Shown here: piece by piece, positions 31,626 through 36,358 of the stretch
Numbering within the stretch: the stretch's first letter is position 1
How the letters are laid out: each line of letters starts with the position of its first letter
Assembly: GCF_021191695.1 (NCBI RefSeq)
Contig: NZ_JAIWPT010000027.1
Coordinates: 1-36,358 of the forward strand
Direction of reading: 5' to 3'
DNA from: Proluteimonas luteida
Lineage (GTDB): Bacteria > Pseudomonadota > Gammaproteobacteria > Xanthomonadales > Xanthomonadaceae
DNA length: 36,358 nt
Made by a program: the position numbers and the translations under genes
Notes under the pieces: generated by a model
The model's input: only the letters and a program-made list of their open reading frames with translations
Databases searched by the model: none
Told to the model about the DNA's origin: nothing

Positions 31626-33749
31626 TCAGCGGCGCAACTGCACGTCGTCGATGTAGACGTTGACGTCGAAACTGGTCTGCGCACGGTACAGCCAGATCGC
31701 GTCCAGGGTGACCGTCTGTGCGGTGATCGCGCCGTTGCCGCCGGACCAGGCGTTCCATTGCGCGGCGTCGGACAGTTGCCATTCCACGTAGGTCCACTGG
31801 TTGGCCGCCAGGCTGCGCTCGACCGAGCGCTCGGTGCCGTCGCTGTCGTCGATGCCGACCGCCACGCGCATGCCGCTGCCGCCCGGATAGACCCAGAAGC
31901 CGATCCGCCCGTCGTCACGCGCAAGCGGCGCATTGGCCGCCGGCGCACCCTGGCCCGACAGCAGTCGCACCGACCACGGCGCTTCGCTGTCCGGATCGTC
32001 CTTCAGCAGCACCCGCAGCGAACAGCCGCCGTTGCGCCGCACGCCGCAGTCGCGGCTGGCGGTGGACGTCGCCGCGATGCCGGCGGTGCTGCCCGACCAG
32101 GTCGGACTGGCGTTGAAGCGGCCCACGCCGCTTTCGAAGTCGTCCAGCACTTGGCCGTCGCCGGCCGCCGGCAGGTTGGCGAGGAACGCGTTGCGCATGC
32201 CGCCGGGCCGGTTGGATGCGTTGTAGTAATGATTCACGATCCACTGCCAGTCGCGGCCATGGTCCGCCGCCCAGCGCTGCGTGCCCCACTGGCTCATGCC
32301 GCGGCCGTGGCCGTAGCAGCCGCGCCCGCGCCCGACCTCGTCGGCCAGGCACGGCCAGCCGGTGGCCGGCGAGCCGTTGAAGCCGTTGCCGCAGGACAGG
32401 TCCTGGTTGTTGCAGGTGCGGCCGTCGGACGGGTCGTCCCAGGCGTTGTTTTCCGACGAGTATTCGGTGGACGCGGCGCGACTGCCGTCGCGGGTCAATA
32501 CCACGCCGCGGGTGGCCGCGGCCGCGGCCACCGTCGCCGCCACCGTCGCCGGGCGGAACACCTGGCAGGACGTGCTGCTGCAGATGTCGTACTGGCCGTT
32601 GATCGGGTTGGCGACATACCACGCGGCGTAGCTGCGATAGGCGACCGCGCCGGCGGCCAGCGATTGCGGGTGCCAGGACGCGATCCATTCGTCGTCGAGG
32701 CCGCCGCCGACGTAGTCCTCGAAGCTGTAGACCGACACGCCGGTGCAGACCCGGCCGGTGCAGCCGGTGCCGACGCGGATGCTGGACGGCACCGCGACGA
32801 CCGACGCGCCCTGGGCCAGGATCGTCGCGTCCACCGCAGGGGTGGCGCTGCCGGCGCCCGGTGCCGGTGCCGACGATGCCTGCGGCATCGGATCGGGATC
32901 ACGCAGCGCTGCGGGTATGCCGTCGTCGCGGGCCTGTGCCAGTACCTGGCGCTGGGTCAGGTCCTCGACATCGCGGCCGCTGCCGGGGCGCAGGTCGACG
33001 ACGTAGTGGCTGGCATCGTGGTACAGCGGCACGCCGCCGAGCAGCTGCTCGCGATAGCCGGGCGCGCGGATCCGCAGCGAGGTGCTGGCCGGCAATGCCC
33101 CGGTCTCGCCGAGCGCACGCGCGGCCACCGGCACCAGCAGCTCGAAGCGGCCGCGCACGTCGGTCGCCGCATGCGTGCCCTCGTCGGTGCTGACGCGGGC
33201 ACCGGCCAGCGGGCGGCCGTCGCGGGCGTCGTAGACGTGGCCCCACAGGACGCTGCAGTCGCCGCATTCGAGCGCACGCAGGGCCTGCAGGTCGAGATCG
33301 GGCGATGGCGCATCCGGCGCCAGCCACAAGGTCACCGGCAATGCGGCATCGGCGCCGAACACCAGCTCGGTGCCGAGTTCGGCATGGCCCGGCGCGCGCA
33401 CGGTCACCAGGTGACGGCCGGCGGCCGGCGCCGCGAGCCGGGCGCCGGCGGCGGCCACCTGCGCCAGGCCACCGCCCGGCGCATGCAACTGCACCTCGGC
33501 CTCGAGCGCGGCGCCGGTCAGGGCGTCGCGGATCCGCAGCAGTGGACCGGTCCTGCGCGCCGCGGCGGCGCCGGCGTCGGCCGTGGCCCGCGCCGCGGGT
33601 GCGGGCGCCGCGGACGCGGCGTGGCCGCGCTGCGCGGGCAGGCGCTCCGACAACGCGGCATAGGCGATCGCCGCAAGTGCGGCACCGAGCAGGCACGAGA
33701 CCGTCAGCAGCCGACGCGCGGGGCGCGGGAGAAAGACAAGGGAGCGCAT
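31626..33749 (-). CDS. secreted SpoIID/LytB-domain protein with C-terminal domain shared with the upstream amidase
   Basis: The 707-aa protein has a membrane anchor or signal (residues about 13-33), a low-complexity Ala/Pro linker to 65, two carboxypeptidase-regulatory-like beta domains (about 68-145; 167-255, VLWGHVYDARDGRPLAGARV), then a SpoIID domain (about 315-515). SpoIID enzymes are lytic transglycosylases acting on denuded glycan. Key parts are FEDYVGGGLDDEWIASWHPQ, with E354 at the position of the catalytic glutamate, LAAGAVAYRSYAAWYV, and the C-terminal GHGRGMSQWGTQRWA...HYYNAS. Eight or more cysteines suggest disulfides. Residues 533-707 closely match the C-terminal domain of the protein encoded upstream. 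It lies 151 bases downstream of that gene on the same strand, probably one operon. Weak ribosome-binding site. Confidence 0.85.
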   Translation of the reverse strand: MRSLVFLPRPARRLLTVSCLLGAALAAIAYAALSERLPAQRGHAASAAPAPAARATADAGAAAARRTGPLLRIRDALTGAALEAEVQLHAPGGGLAQVAAAGARLAAPAAGRHLVTVRAPGHAELGTELVFGADAALPVTLWLAPDAPSPDLDLQALRALECGDCSVLWGHVYDARDGRPLAGARVSTDEGTHAATDVRGRFELLVPVAARALGETGALPASTSLRIRAPGYREQLLGGVPLYHDASHYVVDLRPGSGRDVEDLTQRQVLAQARDDGIPAALRDPDPMPQASSAPAPGAGSATPAVDATILAQGASVVAVPSSIRVGTGCTGRVCTGVSVYSFEDYVGGGLDDEWIASWHPQSLAAGAVAYRSYAAWYVANPINGQYDICSSTSCQVFRPATVAATVAAAAATRGVVLTRDGSRAASTEYSSENNAWDDPSDGRTCNNQDLSCGNGFNGSPATGWPCLADEVGRGRGCYGHGRGMSQWGTQRWAADHGRDWQWIVNHYYNASNRPGGMRNAFLANLPAAGDGQVLDDFESGVGRFNASPTWSGSTAGIAATSTASRDCGVRRNGGCSLRVLLKDDPDSEAPWSVRLLSGQGAPAANAPLARDDGRIGFWVYPGGSGMRVAVGIDDSDGTERSVERSLAANQWTYVEWQLSDAAQWNAWSGGNGAITAQTVTLDAIWLYRAQTSFDVNVYIDDVQLRR

Positions 33750-33900
33750 GGGCAGGTATCTGCGGAAGGCGGTGGCCGGCCGGCACCGCCGGCGGCGTCC
33801 GCGTGCGGACCGGCGGGCATCGTCTCGGCGCGGTCACGGAATCCGGACGGGCAGCAGCGCGGGCGTGGACGTCGCCCCGCGCCGCTGCCGGCCGGTGTGC

Positions 33901-35832
33901 TCAGTTCTTGATCTGCACGTCGTCGATGTAGACGTTGACGTCGAAGCTGGTCTGCGCGCGGTAGATCCAGATCGCATCGAGCGTCACGCTGGACGCGGTG
34001 ATCGCGCCGTTGGCGTTGCCGACCCACGCGTTCCACTGCGCCGCGTCGGTCAGGTTCCACTCGACGAAGGTCCACTGGTTGGCCGGGATGCTGCGGCTGA
34101 TCGAACGCTCGGTACCGTCGCTGTCGTCGATGCCGACGCCGACGCTGAGCCCGCTGCCGCCCGACCACACCCAGAAGCCGACCCTGCCGTTGGCGCGCGA
34201 CAGCGCGCTGTTGCTGCCCGGATTGCCGCTGCCCGACAGCAGCCGCACCGCCCAGGCCGCCGAGGTGTTGGGGTCGTCCTTGAGCAGCACGCGCAGCGAG
34301 CAGTTGCCGTTGCGCCGCGTGCCGCAGTCGCGCGAGGCGGTCGACGCGGTGGAGATGCCGGTGGTGCTGCCCGAATATGCCGGCGAGGTGTTGAAGTGGC
34401 CGACGTTGGTCTCGAACGAGTCCAGCACCCGCGTGCGGCCGCCGCCACCGCCACCCGGGTTCAGCAGGCTGTAGTAGTGGCCCCAGTTCCAGTTGATGCC
34501 CGGGTCGGTATGGGTCTGGCCGCTGAAGTGCTGGTGGCCCTTGATCTTGACCGTGGTCGGCAGCACCACGATGCCGCTGCTGGCCGCGCCGCTGTAGGCG
34601 CTGGAGCAGGGGATGGTGCTGTACTTCGAGCAGAAGTTGCGCACCAGCGCGGCCGAGGCGTTGTACATCGCACTGGTGTACCAGCTGGCGTTGTTGACGT
34701 AGCCCTCGTGCTCGATGCCCAGGGTGTAGCTGTTGTGGTTGCCCACGTGCCAGCCGGTGTGGGCGTTGCGCACCATCTGCGTGACCTGGCCGTCGGAACT
34801 GCGGATCACGTAGTGCGCGCTGACGTTGGCCGACGCGTTCTTGAACCACGAGATGGTGCCGGCGTAGCTGCCCTGCGCGGTATGGATGGTGACCGCACTG
34901 ATCGCCTGGCTGCGCGACGCGGTGTAGTTGCTCGAGTGCGCCGGGTCCCAGATCGCCGGGCCGTAGTCGTCGCTCTTGGCTTCGGCGTCGGTGGCCGCCT
35001 TCGCGCGGCCCTGGCGCACCAGCTGCTCGCTGACCGGGTCGATCCGGTAGTCCTCGGTCTCCACCACGTCGTCGGCCACGTTCAGGCGCACCAGCGGCGC
35101 GTTGAGCTTGACCAGGGTGTCGGGCGCGAACGCGCGTTCCCACTCGATCGGCGTCTCGGCGATGCGGATGCCGTTGTCGTCGACGCCGCGGTCCAGCGCC
35201 AGCAGCACGTCGAAGGCGAAGCTGGCACGCGCGTAGTCGTCGATCGCGCCGGCCTTGGCCGCGCCGTCGGGCGAGAAGCCCGCGTAGGCGGCCAGCGCCG
35301 GCGCCGCGGACGCCACATCGTCGGCCGGTGCGTGGCGCAGTTGCTGGTCCAGCAGCGCGGCCGCGGCGAGGATGTTGGTGGCCGGGTCGTCGATCACCCG
35401 CTGCGCCTGCACGCCGAGCAGCGCGGCGGCCTCGCCGACCTGGTCGGCGAATCCGTCGCCGTGGTACAGGCCCATGACGCCGTAGGCCGGCGGCTTGTGG
35501 TGATGGCTGTCGTCCGCCGCATGGGCCTCGGGCCGCAGGTGCGCCCAGCGGCTCTGCACGAAGGCGATGCCCTCCAGGGTGCCGCGCGGGATCCGCGGAT
35601 AGGCCGCGTAGGCGCGCGCGAACAGGCGCGGATAGGCGATGCGCTCGCGTTGCAGCGCCAGCGCCTGCTCGCGTTGCAGCTGCGACACCTGCGTATCTTC
35701 GGTCGTGCGCACGCCACCCTCGACAGCGGCCCAGCGCGCCGCGCCGGTGTCGTTGCCGGCCACCCCCGCCAGCGGAATCACTGCCAGCGCCACTGCGGCA
35801 GCCAGGCGGCTGCGTAACTGAATGCCCTTCAT
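33901..35832 (-). CDS. secreted N-acetylmuramoyl-L-alanine amidase (Amidase_2) with transglycosylase-like N-terminal region
   Basis: The 643-aa protein has a signal peptide (MKGIQLRSRLAAAVALAVIP, cleavage near residue 26). Residues about 65-185 resemble a lysozyme/SLT fold: YPRIPRGTLEGIAFVQSRWA with E88 and S94, YGVMGLYHGDGF, and DDPATNILAAAALL. Residues about 305-455 are an Amidase_2/PGRP domain with probable zinc ligands H317 (TIHTAQG), H433 (KGHQH) and D443 (HTDPGINW) and E374/E376 in LGIEHEG. A glycine linker (459-465) leads to the C-terminal domain (469-643) shared with the SpoIID-type protein. GAGGAGAGGGG precedes the ATG at 35832, which gives the signal peptide. It is likely bacteriolytic or remodelling; whether the N-terminal part is active is unsure. 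Confidence 0.9.
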   Translation of the reverse strand: MKGIQLRSRLAAAVALAVIPLAGVAGNDTGAARWAAVEGGVRTTEDTQVSQLQREQALALQRERIAYPRLFARAYAAYPRIPRGTLEGIAFVQSRWAHLRPEAHAADDSHHHKPPAYGVMGLYHGDGFADQVGEAAALLGVQAQRVIDDPATNILAAAALLDQQLRHAPADDVASAAPALAAYAGFSPDGAAKAGAIDDYARASFAFDVLLALDRGVDDNGIRIAETPIEWERAFAPDTLVKLNAPLVRLNVADDVVETEDYRIDPVSEQLVRQGRAKAATDAEAKSDDYGPAIWDPAHSSNYTASRSQAISAVTIHTAQGSYAGTISWFKNASANVSAHYVIRSSDGQVTQMVRNAHTGWHVGNHNSYTLGIEHEGYVNNASWYTSAMYNASAALVRNFCSKYSTIPCSSAYSGAASSGIVVLPTTVKIKGHQHFSGQTHTDPGINWNWGHYYSLLNPGGGGGGRTRVLDSFETNVGHFNTSPAYSGSTTGISTASTASRDCGTRRNGNCSLRVLLKDDPNTSAAWAVRLLSGSGNPGSNSALSRANGRVGFWVWSGGSGLSVGVGIDDSDGTERSISRSIPANQWTFVEWNLTDAAQWNAWVGNANGAITASSVTLDAIWIYRAQTSFDVNVYIDDVQIKN

Positions 35833-36057
35833 TCCCCTCTCCTCGCGGCCACCTCGGTGGCGGTCATCCCCTGCCCGTCCGGAATACGCGGACAGCGGGG
35901 TCGACCGACAGCTGGGGTAAACCCGAACCGCGACGGCGGTCGCGCTATGGCGTCGCCGATCTGCGACGGCGGGCACGGATGGCGTGACCGCGGCAGTGGC
36001 GGATGCCGGGGAACGGGACAGCCCACCTCGACGCCGGGGACCAACCTCGGCGCGCAA

Positions 36058-36075
36058 GGCGGGTCTCGACCCGCC
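36058..36075. repeat. REP-like palindrome
   Basis: GGCGGGTCTCGACCCGCC is an 18-base near-perfect palindrome (arms GGCGGGT/ACCCGCC). It is the same element as at 13531-13546 and 10851-10866, 22 kb away. Confidence 0.7.
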
Positions 36076-36174
36076 CCGTGCGCTTGTTTCCACAGGTGAA
36101 GCGGGTCAGAAGCAGGGGGGGCGCATGCCTCGCCTCGACCGCCATATTTGCTCTATCCGCGCACATCCGTGTGG

Positions 36175-36209
36175 ATCCGTGGCGAAAGAAAAGCGGTTCG
36201 GCCACGGAT
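36175..36209. repeat. REP-like hairpin beside the IS110 element
   Basis: ATCCGTGGC (36175-36183) and GCCACGGAT (36201-36209) form a 9-bp perfect stem with a 17-base loop; short ATCCGCG/GCGGAT-type repeats flank it on both sides (36154-36174, 36214-36229). It ends about 25 bases from the IS110 stop codon. Confidence 0.65.
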
Positions 36210-36256
36210 GGTCGCGGATGACGCGGATCAGCGCGTAGATACCGTCTTGCGGCGGC

Positions 36257-36358
36257 CTATGCAATGGCGTGTTGGGGATCGAATGGCTTGCCCGAACGCA
36301 GGACGCCCCAGACCAGGTGGAGGAGCTTGCGCATGACGGCGCAGACGATGACCTTGCC
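36257..36358 (-). CDS. IS110-family transposase, C-terminal fragment (gene runs off the right edge)
   Basis: The minus-strand frame reads GKVIVCAVMRKLLHLVWGVL followed by RSGKPFD and stops at TAG (36259-36257). GK-x-x-x-x-A-x-x-R-K-L-L-x-x-x-x-x-x-L-K/R-x-x-x-P-F/Y is the C-terminal signature of IS110-family (DEDD, transposase_20) enzymes, which are guided by a bridge RNA encoded at the element's end. The 5' part and the element's left end lie outside the window. Confidence 0.85.
   Translation of the reverse strand, partial: GKVIVCAVMRKLLHLVWGVLRSGKPFDPQHAIA

Larger units (their letters stand above)
35833..36256. other. intergenic region between the amidase gene and the IS110 transposase
   Basis: These 424 bases hold the amidase ribosome-binding site and, presumably, its promoter, and two REP-like elements listed separately. 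No gene is supported, and no -35/-10 pair stood out by eye. Confidence 0.6.

Overview
The window is a GC-rich stretch of a gammaproteobacterial chromosome, most likely Xanthomonadaceae/Lysobacteraceae (Lysobacter/Luteimonas/Stenotrophomonas-like). This rests on the grouping of glmS, glmU and the atp operon, the many REP-like palindromes, the small-protein/ABC/two-component cluster, and secreted cell-wall enzymes. Genus is inference; no rRNA or tRNA is present.

Layout. (1) 1-6394 is a decayed accessory region immediately downstream of glmS, the classical attTn7 position. It holds the end of an IS3-family element inserted in an IS1595-family transposase, a frameshifted mcrC tail, an intact 808-aa membrane protein of unknown function, a YgjP/DUF45-type metalloprotease with a one-base frameshift, and a type I restriction HsdR truncated at both ends with an internal amber codon. 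(2) 6395-8227 is glmS. (3) 8457-18987 is an export and signalling cluster: a sigma-54-type promoter, membrane-fusion protein, 68-aa small protein, ABC ATPase, two tandem pairs of FtsX/MacB-type permeases, then an NtrC-type regulator and a histidine kinase with almost no extracytoplasmic loop. (4) 19120-22332 holds glmU, a GtrA-like membrane protein and a DmpA/P1-type self-cleaving aminopeptidase. (5) 22474-30110 is the complete atpIBEFHAGDC operon on the minus strand, with promoter and terminator visible and unusually repeat-rich spacers. (6) 30222-31531 holds a candidate structured RNA ending in an intrinsic terminator and an outer-membrane beta-barrel gene. (7) 31626-35832 encodes two secreted cell-wall enzymes, a SpoIID-domain protein and an Amidase_2 protein with a lytic-transglycosylase-like N-terminus, which share the same C-terminal domain. 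(8) 36058-36358 has REP-like palindromes next to the 3' end of an IS110-family transposase.

How the genes work together. GlmS and GlmU supply UDP-GlcNAc for peptidoglycan and LPS. The atp operon encodes the H+-translocating F1Fo ATP synthase. The regulator/kinase pair probably controls the ABC export operon through the sigma-54 promoter at 8457-8472, since the regulator keeps the GAFTGA-type loop. The amidase and SpoIID-type enzyme would act one after the other on peptidoglycan, like the SpoIIP/SpoIID pair of sporulating bacteria, but in a Gram-negative secreted context. The strongest candidates for undescribed biology are this amidase/SpoIID pair with its shared domain, the sigma-54-driven duplicated-permease exporter, and the intact 808-aa protein in the decayed defence region.
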